59,368 bases of DNA from Burkholderiales bacterium (lineage in GTDB: Bacteria > Pseudomonadota > Gammaproteobacteria > Burkholderiales > JAEUOS01). Positions 1 through 8,238 of the stretch are shown here, in pieces (position 1 is the stretch's first letter; each line of letters starts with the position of its first letter). The notes below the pieces were generated by a model, which saw only the letters and a list, made by a program, of their open reading frames with translations, did not search any database and was not told the DNA's origin. The position numbers and the translations under genes were made by a program. The stretch covers positions 1 through 59,368 of the forward strand of contig CANJDH010000019.1 of the NCBI GenBank assembly GCA_947473125.1. Direction: 5' to 3'.

Positions 1-84
1 CCACTGCGGGTTTGCGCCGGTCAGCTTACTGCATTCCGGACAGGTCGGTAGGCGCAGCCAGCCGTCATGCGCTGCGGTCGTCAC
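1..84 (-). CDS. Partial protein with a CPxC zinc-ribbon-like start (runs off the window)
   Basis: A GTG codon at 84-82 shares four bases (GTGA) with the stop of the RidA gene, and the frame stays open to base 1, giving 28 residues. The visible part includes GWLRLPTCPECSKLTG, where Cys-Pro-x-Cys looks like the first knuckle of a zinc ribbon. The overlap suggests translational coupling to ridA. I do not recognise the family, and only the first 28 residues are present. Seen: open frame, overlap, cysteine pair. Inferred: that it is a real gene. Confidence 0.4.
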   Translation of the reverse strand, partial: MTTAAHDGWLRLPTCPECSKLTGANPQW

Positions 85-497
85 GCGCTCGCAATCGCCT
101 CGATCTCGACCCGCGCGCCAGCCACCAGGCCCGCTGCCTGAAACGTGGTGCGCGCCGGCGGGTCCACCGGGAAGTATTCGCTGAACACCTGGTTCATGAC
201 CATCAGCTCGCCCAGATCAGCCAGATAAATGGTGACCTTGGCCACCCGGGCCAGCGAAGAGCCGGCCGCTTCAAGCACCGCCTTGAGGTTCTCGCACACC
301 TGCCGGGTCTCGGCGGCGATGCCGCCTTCGATCAGGCGGCCGGTGCGCGGGTCCATGCCGAGCTGGCCCGAGGCGAACACCCAGCCGCCGGTCTTGATCG
401 CCTGCGAGAGCGGCACGCGCGCCGGCGGCACCTTGTCGGTGTGGATGACGCTTCGTTCCGTTGGTTCGCTTAATTCGGTTGGTTCCGCTGGTTTCAT
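81..497 (-). CDS. RidA (YjgF/YER057c/UK114) family protein
   Basis: A 138-residue protein of the Rid family, whose archetype hydrolyses reactive enamine/imine intermediates in the cytosol. The body contains FASGQLGMDPRTG, the conserved arginine in PPARTTF (about residue 115) and the terminal EIEAIA strand, so the deaminase residues look intact. The first ~20 residues are an unusual charged, repetitive leader (TEL-SEP-TERS) absent from typical RidA, so translation could begin elsewhere, but no better in-frame start codon was seen. It is divergent from the Nudix gene (84-bp gap). Its substrate is unknown; the neighbouring acyl-CoA genes do not define one. Confidence 0.85.
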   Translation of the reverse strand: MKPAEPTELSEPTERSVIHTDKVPPARVPLSQAIKTGGWVFASGQLGMDPRTGRLIEGGIAAETRQVCENLKAVLEAAGSSLARVAKVTIYLADLGELMVMNQVFSEYFPVDPPARTTFQAAGLVAGARVEIEAIASA

Positions 498-580
498 GGC
501 TGCCTCCGTTCAAAACCGCGCCAGGTTGATTCGCGCGCGAGGGCGCTGCGCCGCGCCACTAGAATACAACCTGACAATGC

Positions 581-1222
581 TTGCGGCGGCTTCCCTTGGT
601 CAATCCCGTTTTTGATCACACCCTGCGCGACACGGTGGCCATGCGCCTCGGGCTGCGCACCTTGCGCACTGCACCGGCCCAATCGCTCAAGCGCGCCGCA
701 GTGACGGTGATCCTGACCGACGACGGCCATGGCAAGGCGGCGCTGGTGCTCACCCTGCGCCCGCACCACATGAAGAACCATGCCAACCAATACGCCCTGC
801 CGGGCGGCCGGCTCGACCCGGGTGAATCCGAAGAGCAGGCCGCGCTGCGCGAGATGCGCGAGGAAATCGGCCTGACACTGGCTCCTGGAGCCATTCTTGG
901 CCGTCTTGATGATTACCCCACGCGCTCCGGCTACCTGATCACGCCGCTGGTAGCGTGGGCGCCCGCTGATGCCACGTTCACCCCCAACCCCGATGAAGTG
1001 GCCGAGATTTACCGGGTGCCGCTGGCCGAGCTGGCGCTGCCGGGGTCGCCCGAATTCATCACCATCCCCGAAAGCGACCGGCCGGTGATTCGCTACCCGC
1101 TGCTCGGCACGCTGATCCACGCGCCCACGGCTGCGGTGATGTACCAGTTCATGGAAGTGGCGATCCATGGGCGCGATACGCGCGTGGACCATCTTGACCA
1201 GGCGGTGTTTGCCTGGCGCTGA
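581..1222 (+). CDS. Nudix hydrolase, CoA-pyrophosphatase-like
   Basis: The Nudix box is complete around residues 85-107: GRLDPGE, then REMREEIGL, giving the E-x7-REUxEExGU pattern that binds Mg2+ and cleaves a diphosphate bond. Family members of ~200 residues with this layout (NudL/YeaB type) hydrolyse CoA and acyl-CoA, which would fit the acyl-CoA genes next door, but substrate is inferred. The longest frame starts at TTG 581 (213 aa); an in-frame ATG at 641 (193 aa) is a serious alternative. It is transcribed away from ridA. Confidence 0.8.
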   Translation: MRRLPLVNPVFDHTLRDTVAMRLGLRTLRTAPAQSLKRAAVTVILTDDGHGKAALVLTLRPHHMKNHANQYALPGGRLDPGESEEQAALREMREEIGLTLAPGAILGRLDDYPTRSGYLITPLVAWAPADATFTPNPDEVAEIYRVPLAELALPGSPEFITIPESDRPVIRYPLLGTLIHAPTAAVMYQFMEVAIHGRDTRVDHLDQAVFAWR

Positions 1223-1334
1223 GGGCGCTTGTGGCCGCAAACAGGAGCGGCTCGGTTGGCAGGAACGGCTCAGCGCGACTTGAACATGCCGCCGTCGATG
1301 ATCCCGTTCATGATGTCGGTACAGGGTAGCCGGC

Positions 1335-1961
1335 TCAGGGGGCGAGTTCGGCCTTGATCAGGTGGATAAAGTCGCGCGCGATGCGCTTCGGGCTGGCACC
1401 GGAAGGGCGGTACCAGGTCGGGGCCCAATTGAGCGCCCCGAGCAGCAGCATGCGCAAGGTGGTGCGTGATTTGCGGTCACGCAGGTGCAGCGGCAGCGGC
1501 AATGCGGAGATCAACGCGACGAACTGCTGCTCGTAACCGTCGCGCAGGGCGATCAGCGCCTTGGCCACCGGCGGCACATCCGCCGGCTGCACGCTGATCA
1601 CCACCTTGGCATAGGGGCTGGGCGCCACCAGCGATTCGAGGTGGGCAACGCAGGCGGCCTCGAGCCCCGCCCACGGGTCGGACTCCTTTGCCACGGCGGC
1701 GCTGACCGCCGTGCTGATGCGGCGCACGCCCTCGCCGTAAACGGCGGCGAGCAGCTCATCCTTGTTGGCGAAGTGATAGTAGAGCGAACCGGGCAGCATG
1801 CCCGCGACCTTGACGATGTCGCGGATCGACGCGGCCTGATAGCCCCTGGCCGCGAACAGGGCGGCAGCAGCGTCGAGGATTTGCGGCAGGCGGTTGTCGG
1901 CGCGCGGCGCCTTGGGAGGGGCACGCGATTTTTTCCTGGCGCTGGATTTGGCGGAAGCCAC
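1335..1961 (-). CDS. TetR/AcrR family transcriptional regulator
   Basis: A 208-residue regulator. After a basic leader it carries the TetR helix-turn-helix at about residues 27-70: ILDAAAALFAARGY, then SIRDIVKVAGMLPGSLYYHF and NKDELL. The C-terminal ligand domain is helical and unassigned. It lies 112 bp downstream of the lipoprotein gene on the same strand, at the far end of the acyl-CoA cluster. Regulators of this type in such clusters commonly sense acyl-CoAs or fatty acids, but that is inference; no operator was recognised. Confidence 0.88.
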   Translation of the reverse strand: MASAKSSARKKSRAPPKAPRADNRLPQILDAAAALFAARGYQAASIRDIVKVAGMLPGSLYYHFANKDELLAAVYGEGVRRISTAVSAAVAKESDPWAGLEAACVAHLESLVAPSPYAKVVISVQPADVPPVAKALIALRDGYEQQFVALISALPLPLHLRDRKSRTTLRMLLLGALNWAPTWYRPSGASPKRIARDFIHLIKAELAP

Positions 1962-2073
1962 GGCAATGCTTTCAAGGCAAACAGTCGTTTGCTTTGTATC
2001 ACGCCGCGGCGCGCAGGGTCAAACCGCAGAGGCGGAAACGCAGGGCGGTGCTCCCCCCCCGGCGCGGACCGGT

Positions 2074-2538
2074 CTACTTCGGGGTGGCGATGTTCTTGCG
2101 CAGCTCGAGCTGCGGCTTCAGCAGCGTCACCACCGGCTTGCGGGTGGCCGCGATGGTCAGTACGTAGTCGCCGGTTTCCTGTACCGATACCGTGATGGCA
2201 TTGCGCGCAATGAACGGCTGGCCCGGCGTGTTGTCGCCCGGGCTGGTGTCGTTGACGGTAAAGGCCTTGGTGAGCAGCGGCGCGCCCTTGTAGGTGAGCG
2301 TGGCAGCATATTCGTTCCACGCGCCCGGCGTGCCGCCGCTGCCGGGGAGTTCGGCGCGCAAGTTAAGCGCAATCGGGTTCATCTGCGGCCCAAGGCTCAG
2401 CGTGACCGGCGCGTAGCCGCCGTCAGCCTGCGGCTTGAGGTCGAAGCTGACCACTTGTTCACCGGTGACAAAGGCATCGCACGCCACGAGCAGCGCGGCG
2501 ATGCAGGCCAGGAGGGCGCGTCTGGTCATCGGGCCCAT
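2074..2538 (-). CDS. Predicted lipoprotein of unknown function
   Basis: A 154-residue protein with a short basic N-terminus, a hydrophobic stretch and a lipobox (LLVAC, cysteine about residue 20), so export and lipidation are likely. The mature part is beta-rich (alternating hydrophobic residues, e.g. YVLTIAATRKPVVTLL) and has no motif I recognise. Its ATG lies one base after the stop of the upstream isomerase gene, so the two are probably co-translated. The start could also be the second Met (MTRRALL, residue 4). Why a lipoprotein sits at the end of a cytosolic acyl-CoA operon is not clear. Confidence 0.7.
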   Translation of the reverse strand: MGPMTRRALLACIAALLVACDAFVTGEQVVSFDLKPQADGGYAPVTLSLGPQMNPIALNLRAELPGSGGTPGAWNEYAATLTYKGAPLLTKAFTVNDTSPGDNTPGQPFIARNAITVSVQETGDYVLTIAATRKPVVTLLKPQLELRKNIATPK

Positions 2539-2539
2539 G

Positions 2540-3142
2540 TCAGAAGGGCCCGCCGGCCAGCCATTTTTCAGCCTGGTCGAGGCGGTCCATGCCCCAGAAC
2601 GGCTCGCCGTCGATGATCACGTAGGGGCTGCCGAAAACACTTTTGGCAATCGCGTTGTCGACCTCGGCTTTGGTGCGCTGCTTGACCGCGGCATCAGCCA
2701 GGCCGGCGCTGACCGCTGCGGCATCAAAGCCGCATTGCACCGCCACCTTCACCACGTTCTCGGCATTGGCAATGTCGAGGTCATCGACAAAATAGGCCTT
2801 GTAGAGCGCCGCGGCGAGCTGCTTGGCGCGGGCTGCATCGTGCGCGTCGGCCCAATAGAAGGCGCGTGCTGCGGTGACGCTGCCGATCGGAAAATTGCTC
2901 GGCACCACAATCGGGATGCCATAAAAGCGGCCCGAACGCAGGATGTCGATGCGCGCGTAGTCGCCCTTGAGGGGCACATTGGGCGTGGGCACGACGCCGT
3001 TGATCTTGTACACCGCGCCGAGCAGGAACGGACGCCAGACGGTGTCGCGACCGTACTTGGCCGCCAGCGCCTCAATCCGGGTCGAAGCAAGATAGCCGAA
3101 GGGGGACGAAAAGTCGAACCAGAATTCGATTGGCGTGGCCAT
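2540..3142 (-). CDS. 2-hydroxychromene-2-carboxylate isomerase family (DsbA/GST-kappa fold)
   Basis: A 200-residue protein opening with EFWFDFSSPFGYLAS, the signature of the HCCA isomerase/GST-kappa branch of the thioredoxin fold; the serines replace the CxxC of true DsbA and bind glutathione in the family. The tail has FGSPYVIIDGEPFWGMDRLD, the cis-proline strand and substrate-binding end. Known members isomerise a ring-fission product of naphthalene, but many homologues sit in acyl-CoA clusters with unknown substrates; only the fold assignment is firm. It lies 50 bp after the acyl-CoA dehydrogenase and 1 bp before the lipoprotein gene. Confidence 0.85.
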   Translation of the reverse strand: MATPIEFWFDFSSPFGYLASTRIEALAAKYGRDTVWRPFLLGAVYKINGVVPTPNVPLKGDYARIDILRSGRFYGIPIVVPSNFPIGSVTAARAFYWADAHDAARAKQLAAALYKAYFVDDLDIANAENVVKVAVQCGFDAAAVSAGLADAAVKQRTKAEVDNAIAKSVFGSPYVIIDGEPFWGMDRLDQAEKWLAGGPF

Positions 3143-3170
3143 GCTCGATGCTCCCGTGATGGGTCAACAG

Positions 3171-3188
3171 AAAGGGGTCTGACCCCGT
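3171..3188. repeat. Short GGGGTC/GACCCC palindrome between genes
   Basis: The gap between the acyl-CoA dehydrogenase and isomerase genes holds GGGGTCTGACCCC (3174-3186), flanked by AAA on one side and GTTTT on the other. It could form a 5-bp hairpin in either strand. From memory, similar palindromes are common between genes in betaproteobacteria, so it may be a dispersed repeat rather than a terminator. Function unknown. Confidence 0.35.
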
Positions 3189-3192
3189 TTTA

Positions 3193-4329
3193 TCATGCGG
3201 CGAGGGCGCGCGCGATCAGGATGCGCTGGATGTCGCTGGCGCCTTCGTAGATTTGCGTGACGCGCACGTCGCGATAAATCCGCTCGACCGGAAAGTCGCT
3301 CACATAGCCGTACCCCCCATGGATCTGGATCGCATCCGAACAGACGCGCTCGGCCACCTGCGAGGCGTTGAGTTTGGCCATTGCCGCTTCCTTGAGGCAA
3401 GGGCGGCCCGCATCTTTCAACGCCGCTGCGTGCAGCACCATCTGGCGCGCGGTTTCGACGGCGGTGGCCATGTCGGCGAGCCGGAACTGCACCGCCTGAT
3501 GTTCGAAGATGGCCTTGCCGAAAGCCTCGCGCTGGTGCGCATAGGCAAGGGCGGCGTCAAACGCGGCGCGCGCCATGCCGACCGACTGGGCGCCGATGCC
3601 GATGCGCCCGCCCTCAAGCGATGAGAGCGCAATGCGATAGCCCTCGCCCGGCGCGCCGATCAGGTTGGCCGCCGGTACCCGGCAATTCTCGAACGCCAGC
3701 GCCGCCGTGTCGGAGGCATGCTGGCCGAGTTTTTCTTCGATGCGCGTGACCTGGTAACCCGGCGTATCGGTCGGCACCAGGAACGCGCTGATGCCCTTTT
3801 TGCCGGCACCCTTGTCGGTGACCGCGAACACGATGGTCACGTCGCCATTCTTGCCCGAGGTGATGAACTGCTTGGCGCCGTTGAGCAGGTAGTCGCTGCC
3901 GTCCTGAGTGGCCGTGGTCCGCAGGGAGGAGGCATCCGAGCCGGCATGCGGCTCGGTGAGCGCGAACGCGCCGAGCATGGCGCCGCGCGCCAGGGGTTTG
4001 AGCCACTGCTGTTTCTGCGTTGCACTGCCGTAGTTGACCAGGATGTTGCACACCGGGCAGTTGTTGACCGAGAGGATGGTCGAGGTTGCGCCGTCGCCCG
4101 CCGCAACTTCTTCAAGCGCGACGGCGAGCGCGGTGTAGTCCAGGCCGGCGCCATCGAATTCCTCCGGCACGAACACGCCGAACAGGCCGAGTGCCGCGAG
4201 GCCTTTGAGCGCTTGTTTCGGAAACGTTGCAGCCTTGTCCCACGCGGCCGCGTGCGGTGCGACCTCGCGCGCGACGAAGTCGCGCACCGCGTCGCGGATC
4301 TGCTCGTGTTCGGGGGAAAGGAGCGCCAA
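3193..4329 (-). CDS. Acyl-CoA dehydrogenase, short-chain type
   Basis: A 378-residue flavoprotein, full length for the family. It shows the FAD/substrate motif ALTEPHAGSDASS (about residues 122-134), the FITSGKNGD strand, the second signature QIHGGYGYVSDFPVER, and the catalytic glutamate in IYEGASDIQR (about residue 362), the position used by butyryl-CoA-type and most other members. It dehydrogenates acyl-CoA at C2-C3 and passes electrons to ETF. It lies 47 bp after bktB on the same strand. Chain length or branching preference cannot be read; the sister gene at 9439-10617 is the isovaleryl enzyme, so this one probably has another substrate. Confidence 0.92.
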   Translation of the reverse strand: MALLSPEHEQIRDAVRDFVAREVAPHAAAWDKAATFPKQALKGLAALGLFGVFVPEEFDGAGLDYTALAVALEEVAAGDGATSTILSVNNCPVCNILVNYGSATQKQQWLKPLARGAMLGAFALTEPHAGSDASSLRTTATQDGSDYLLNGAKQFITSGKNGDVTIVFAVTDKGAGKKGISAFLVPTDTPGYQVTRIEEKLGQHASDTAALAFENCRVPAANLIGAPGEGYRIALSSLEGGRIGIGAQSVGMARAAFDAALAYAHQREAFGKAIFEHQAVQFRLADMATAVETARQMVLHAAALKDAGRPCLKEAAMAKLNASQVAERVCSDAIQIHGGYGYVSDFPVERIYRDVRVTQIYEGASDIQRILIARALAA

Positions 4330-4376
4330 GGCTTGTGCTTTCGCTGGCTATCGCAGTGTTTGCTACCGGCGCTGCG

Positions 4377-5564
4377 TCACATTCTTTCGAACACGCCGGC
4401 GATGCCCTGCCCGCCGCCGATGCACATGGTCACGATGGCGTAGCGTTTGCCGGTACGCTGCAGTTCGTAAATCGCCTTGACGGTCAGGATGCAGCCGGTC
4501 GCCCCGATCGGGTGGCCCAGCGCGATGGCGCCACCGTTCGGGTTGACCCTGGCGGCATCAAAGCCGAGTTCCTTCGACACCGCGCAGGCCTGCGCAGCAA
4601 AGGCTTCATTCGATTCGATCAGGTCGATGTCGGAAATCTTCAGGCCGGCGCGCTCCAGCGCGGTCTTGACGGCCGGCACCGGGCCGATGCCCATGATCTT
4701 CGGGTCGACGCCGGAGTGCGCATACGACACCAGGCGTGCCAGAGGTTTGAGGCCCTTCTTCTCGGCGGCGCCGCGCTCCATCAGCACCACGGCCGCCGCC
4801 GCATCGTTGAGGCCGGAGGCATTGCCGGCGGTAACGCTGCCGTCTTTCTGGAATACGGTCTTGAGCTTGGCCATGCCTTCCATCGAGGCGTCGGCACGGG
4901 CGTGCTCGTCGGTGTCGAACTGCACCGGGCCTTGCTTCGACTTGAGCTCGATGCCAAGGATCTGGCTCTTGAAGTGGCCTGCGGCAATCGCGGCGATCGC
5001 GCGGCGATGGCTTTCCACCGCAAACGCATCCTGCGCATCGCGGCTGATGCCGTATTTGGCGGCAACGTTTTCGGCGGTGATGCCCATGTGGATGGTGTCG
5101 AACGGGTCGGTCAGCGCACCGACCATCATGTCGATCGGTGCCACGCCATGGCCCATGCGCTGGCCCCAGCGCAGGTTCGGGATTACGTAGTTGGCGCGGC
5201 TCATCGACTCGGCACCGCCGGCGAGGGCCACATCGGCGTCGCCCAGCAAGATCGATTGCGCGGCCGAGACAATCGCCTGAAAACCGGAACCGCACAGGCG
5301 GTTCAGCGTCATCGCCGGGGTTGCGTGCGGAATCCCGCCATTGACCGCCGCCACGCGCGACAGGTACATGTCCTTGGCTTCGGTATGCACGACGTTGCCA
5401 AACACCACGTGGCCGACGTCGGCCGGATCGACCTTGGCGCGCGCCACGGCTTCGCGCACCACGCGCGCGCCGAGCTCTGTCGGCGCAAAATCCTTGAGGC
5501 TGCCGCCGTAGCTACCGATGGCCGTGCGCACGCCGCTCACCACCACTACTTCACGTTTGCTCAT
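4377..5564 (-). CDS. bktB: Beta-ketothiolase, BktB-like acetyl-CoA acyltransferase
   Basis: A 395-residue thiolase. It has the nucleophilic cysteine in NRLCGSGFQA (Cys91), GGAESMSR, the NEAFAAQACA loop, the catalytic histidine in GHPIGATG and the second cysteine in CIGGGQG. N-terminal VVVVSGVRTAIG and the overall register resemble, from memory, BktB of Cupriavidus, which cleaves or condenses 3-ketoacyl-CoAs including 3-ketovaleryl-CoA. It could act in beta-oxidation or feed PHA precursors to the phaC in this window. It begins 243 bp after the SDR gene. Confidence 0.9.
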   Translation of the reverse strand: MSKREVVVVSGVRTAIGSYGGSLKDFAPTELGARVVREAVARAKVDPADVGHVVFGNVVHTEAKDMYLSRVAAVNGGIPHATPAMTLNRLCGSGFQAIVSAAQSILLGDADVALAGGAESMSRANYVIPNLRWGQRMGHGVAPIDMMVGALTDPFDTIHMGITAENVAAKYGISRDAQDAFAVESHRRAIAAIAAGHFKSQILGIELKSKQGPVQFDTDEHARADASMEGMAKLKTVFQKDGSVTAGNASGLNDAAAAVVLMERGAAEKKGLKPLARLVSYAHSGVDPKIMGIGPVPAVKTALERAGLKISDIDLIESNEAFAAQACAVSKELGFDAARVNPNGGAIALGHPIGATGCILTVKAIYELQRTGKRYAIVTMCIGGGQGIAGVFERM

Positions 5565-5807
5565 GTGATTCTCCTGGAGTCAACCGGGCTCAATTCCCGG
5601 AGGTTGAATGGCTGAAGAAGTGCCCGCACCAAGGGTTTCATGGCATGGTCCTTGAAGATCCTTGTCCCCCAAGGGTTTCGGGGGCATGGCCGGTTGGCCT
5701 ACCGAGATATTCCAGCCTTGCAGTGTAGCGATTGTGCAGCGGCGCACTTACGAGGCCCTTACTTCGCGTCGATCCCGACCGCGCCCGCTTCTTTGGTCGT
5801 GCCTGCC
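5565..5807. other. Intergenic gap with hairpins and a short direct repeat
   Basis: This 243-bp gap breaks an otherwise tight minus-strand gene series. It holds a CCCCC/GGGGG stem (5666-5684, 9-nt loop) and two copies of a short direct repeat, CCAAGGGTTTC then GCATGG after 4-5 bases (about 5629-5647 and 5669-5689). No poly-T run follows on the minus strand, so a classical terminator is not clear; bktB may have its own promoter here. At 5759-5807 the minus strand reads a gene-tail-like GTTKEAGAVGIDAK then stop, with no start; I did not call a gene. Confidence 0.3.
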
Positions 5808-6554
5808 TTAGCGGCCGCCGGTGGAGTCGATTACCGCGCCGGTGGTATAGGTCGATTCGTCGGAAGCGAGCCACAGAATGGCGTTGGCGATCTCCCGGGC
5901 GGTGCCGCCGCGCTGCATCGGCACCATGCCCTTGGACTGCTCGACCCGATTCGGCTCGCCGCCGCTGGCGTGGATCTCGGTATCGATGATGCCCGGCCGC
6001 ACCGCGTTGACGCGGATGCCTTCGGACGCCACTTCGCGCGCCAGGCCGAGCGTGAAGGTATCGATGGCGCCCTTGGCGGTGGCGTAATCGACATACTGCC
6101 CGCCGGCGCCAAGCCGCGCGGCGGCGGACGACAGGTTGACGATCGTGCCACCCTTGCCGCCATGCTTGCTCGACATGCGCTTGATGGCTTCGCGCGCGCA
6201 GATCATCGAGCCGATCACGTTGACGTTGAACATGCGCTGCCAGCGCGCCACGCTCATCTGGTCGAGGCGTGCCTTGACATCGACCACCCCGGCGTTGTTG
6301 ACCAGGCAGGTCAGGGTGCCGAGCTGCTTGTCGCAGGCGTCAAACAGCTTGAGCATGTCGGCTTCGGAACCAACGTCGCCCTTGAGGGCAAAGGCACGCC
6401 GCCCCTTTGCCTGGATGCCTTTGACAACTGCATCCGCCGCCGCCTGGTTGCTGGCGTAGTTGACCGCCACGTCGAAGCCGCGCTCGGCCGCAAGGAGGGC
6501 AGTGGCGGCGCCGATGCCGCGGCTGCCGCCGGTAATGATCATGATCTTGTTCAT
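5808..6554 (-). CDS. Short-chain dehydrogenase/reductase (SDR)
   Basis: A 248-residue classical SDR. It has the NAD(P) glycine motif TGGSRGIG (residues 8-15), the NNAG strand motif, catalytic serine in NLSSAAAR and YVDYATAKGA as the Tyr-x3-Lys pair, followed by RVNAVRPG. The enzyme interconverts an alcohol and a ketone. In this operon a 3-hydroxyacyl-CoA or branched hydroxyacyl-CoA substrate is plausible, but inferred. The glycine-motif arginine and nearby basic residues do not settle NADH versus NADPH. It lies 41 bp after the thiolase gene. Confidence 0.92.
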   Translation of the reverse strand: MNKIMIITGGSRGIGAATALLAAERGFDVAVNYASNQAAADAVVKGIQAKGRRAFALKGDVGSEADMLKLFDACDKQLGTLTCLVNNAGVVDVKARLDQMSVARWQRMFNVNVIGSMICAREAIKRMSSKHGGKGGTIVNLSSAAARLGAGGQYVDYATAKGAIDTFTLGLAREVASEGIRVNAVRPGIIDTEIHASGGEPNRVEQSKGMVPMQRGGTAREIANAILWLASDESTYTTGAVIDSTGGR

Positions 6555-6595
6555 GCGGGTACGACTCCTCGTTCGGTGTGGGTCTGGGCTGCGGC

Positions 6596-7804
6596 TTACA
6601 TCAACTCGATGGCGACGGCAGTGGCTTCACCGCCGCCGATGCACAGCGAGGCAATGCCTTTTTTGCCGCCGGTTTTTTTCAATGCGCCGATCAGGGTCAC
6701 GATCAGGCGCGCGCCGGAGGCACCGATCGGATGGCCGAGCGCGCAGGCGCCGCCGTGGATGTTGACCTTGTCGTGCGGGATGTTGTGCTCTTTCATCGCC
6801 GCCATTGCCACGACCGCAAACGCTTCGTTGATCTCGAACAGGTCGACACTGGCGGTGTTCCAGCCGGTCTTGGCATAGAGCTTTTCGATCGCGCCGACCG
6901 GCGCCGTGGTGAACCACTGCGGCTCCTGCGAGTGCGTGGCATGTGCGACCAGCTTCGCGATCGGCTTGCAGCCGAGCTTGGCCGCTGTGGATGCACGCAT
7001 CATGACCAATGCCGCAGCGCCGTCGGAAATCGATGACGAGGTGGCGGCGGTCACGGTGCCATCCTTGCGGAAGGCGGGTTTCAGAGTGGGCACCTTGTCC
7101 GGATTGGCCTTGAACGGCGACTCGTCCTTGTCGATCACCACATCGCCCTTGCGGCCGGCGACGGTGATCGGCGCAATTTCCCACTTGAACGACCCGTCGG
7201 TATTGGCGGCGAGCGCACGCTTGGTCGAGGCGATCGCAAACGCGTCCTGCTCTTCGCGCGTAAAGGTGTATTTGCCGGCGCAGTCTTCGGCGAACTGGCC
7301 CATCGACTTGCCGCCGCCGTTCGGGGTTTTCTCGTAGGCGTCTTCAAGGCCGTCAAGCGCCATGTGGTCGAACAGCGTGCCGTGGCCGTAGCGATAGCCG
7401 CCGCGGCCCTTCAACATCATGTAGGGGGCGTTGGTCATCGACTCCATGCCGCCGGCGACAATCACATCGACACTGCCTGCGGTGAGCAGGTCGTGCGCGA
7501 ACATCGCGGCCTTCATGCCCGAGCCGCACACCTTGTTGATGGTGGTGGCAGCCGTCGCCTTGGGCAGGCCGGCGCCGAGCGTGGCCTGGCGCGCCGGGGC
7601 CTGGCCCTGGCCGGCGGGCAGCACGCAGCCCATGATCACTTCCTGCACTTGCTCGGGCTTCAGGCCGGCGCGCTCGACCGCCGCCTTGATGGCGTGGCTG
7701 CCGAGCTGGTGGCCGGCGAAGCCGGACAACTCACCCTGCATGGCACCGACCGGGGTGCGCGCAGCGGAAACAATCACAATCGGGTCAACTGCGGGATCGG
7801 ACAT
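6596..7804 (-). CDS. Acetyl-CoA C-acetyltransferase (thiolase, AtoB-like)
   Basis: A 402-residue thiolase, a second paralogue beside bktB. Motifs: INKVCGSGMKA with the nucleophile Cys93, GGMESMTNAPY, the NEAFAVVAMA loop, GHPIGASG with the catalytic histidine, and CIGGGEA with the acid/base cysteine. It performs thiolytic cleavage of acetoacetyl-CoA or other 3-ketoacyl-CoAs, the last step of leucine degradation after acetoacetate activation. It is 26 bp from the MaoC gene, in line with co-transcription. Chain-length preference cannot be read from the sequence. Confidence 0.92.
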   Translation of the reverse strand: MSDPAVDPIVIVSAARTPVGAMQGELSGFAGHQLGSHAIKAAVERAGLKPEQVQEVIMGCVLPAGQGQAPARQATLGAGLPKATAATTINKVCGSGMKAAMFAHDLLTAGSVDVIVAGGMESMTNAPYMMLKGRGGYRYGHGTLFDHMALDGLEDAYEKTPNGGGKSMGQFAEDCAGKYTFTREEQDAFAIASTKRALAANTDGSFKWEIAPITVAGRKGDVVIDKDESPFKANPDKVPTLKPAFRKDGTVTAATSSSISDGAAALVMMRASTAAKLGCKPIAKLVAHATHSQEPQWFTTAPVGAIEKLYAKTGWNTASVDLFEINEAFAVVAMAAMKEHNIPHDKVNIHGGACALGHPIGASGARLIVTLIGALKKTGGKKGIASLCIGGGEATAVAIELM

Positions 7805-7830
7805 GGTGATGCTCCTTCAGGAAAAGAATG

Positions 7831-8238
7831 TCATTCGCGGAACGTCATGAGTTTGCCGACCGAAGTCAGCACGATTTCGCCGCGCTGGTTGGTAATGCTG
7901 CCGTCAAGGGTGACGATGTCGCCTTTGGCCTTCGGCTCGATCTGCGTGACCACCCATTTGAGCGCAATTGTATCCCCGGGATAGACCGGTTTTTTGAACT
8001 GCACCGAGAAGTCGATGCCGACCTGCGGCCCGTTTTGCGAGTAGTGCGATGCCATCAGGCCCATCAACAGCGACAAATAGTGCGGTCCGCAGGCGATCAG
8101 GCCGCCGAAGCGCGTGGTCTTGGCGAATTCGGGGTCGTGGTGCAGCGGGTTGAGGTCGCCGCACGACGTGGCGAAGGCGCGGATCGCCGGTTCGTCGAGC
8201 GTCACATTCTTGAAGGCGGTGTCGCCAAGCCGGATCAT
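7831..8238 (-). CDS. MaoC-like acyl dehydratase/(R)-enoyl-CoA hydratase family
   Basis: A 136-residue single hotdog protein. The hydratase-2-type dyad region is present: ATSCGDLNPLHHDPEFA (residues ~23-39), with Asp and His at the usual active-site positions, then FGGLIACG. Later strands include FKKPVYPGDTIALKW. Family members hydrate or dehydrate enoyl-/hydroxyacyl-CoAs in the cytosol. The ATG at 8238-8236 overlaps the carbonic anhydrase stop by four bases (ATGA), which fixes the start; a longer frame upstream is only the shadow of that gene. If R-specific, it could link beta-oxidation intermediates to PHA synthesis (inference). Confidence 0.85.
   Translation of the reverse strand: MIRLGDTAFKNVTLDEPAIRAFATSCGDLNPLHHDPEFAKTTRFGGLIACGPHYLSLLMGLMASHYSQNGPQVGIDFSVQFKKPVYPGDTIALKWVVTQIEPKAKGDIVTLDGSITNQRGEIVLTSVGKLMTFRE

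Noticed and set aside
1270-1334. Minus-strand gene tail reading TDIMNGIIDGGMFKSR then stop
   Set aside because: It is only about 20 codons, lies in the 3' flank of the TetR gene and has no start; it may be a relic but I cannot name it.
5759-5807. Minus-strand tail GTTKEAGAVGIDAK then stop behind the SDR gene
   Set aside because: Too short and without a start; it could be a relic of a lost gene, but no family is recognised.
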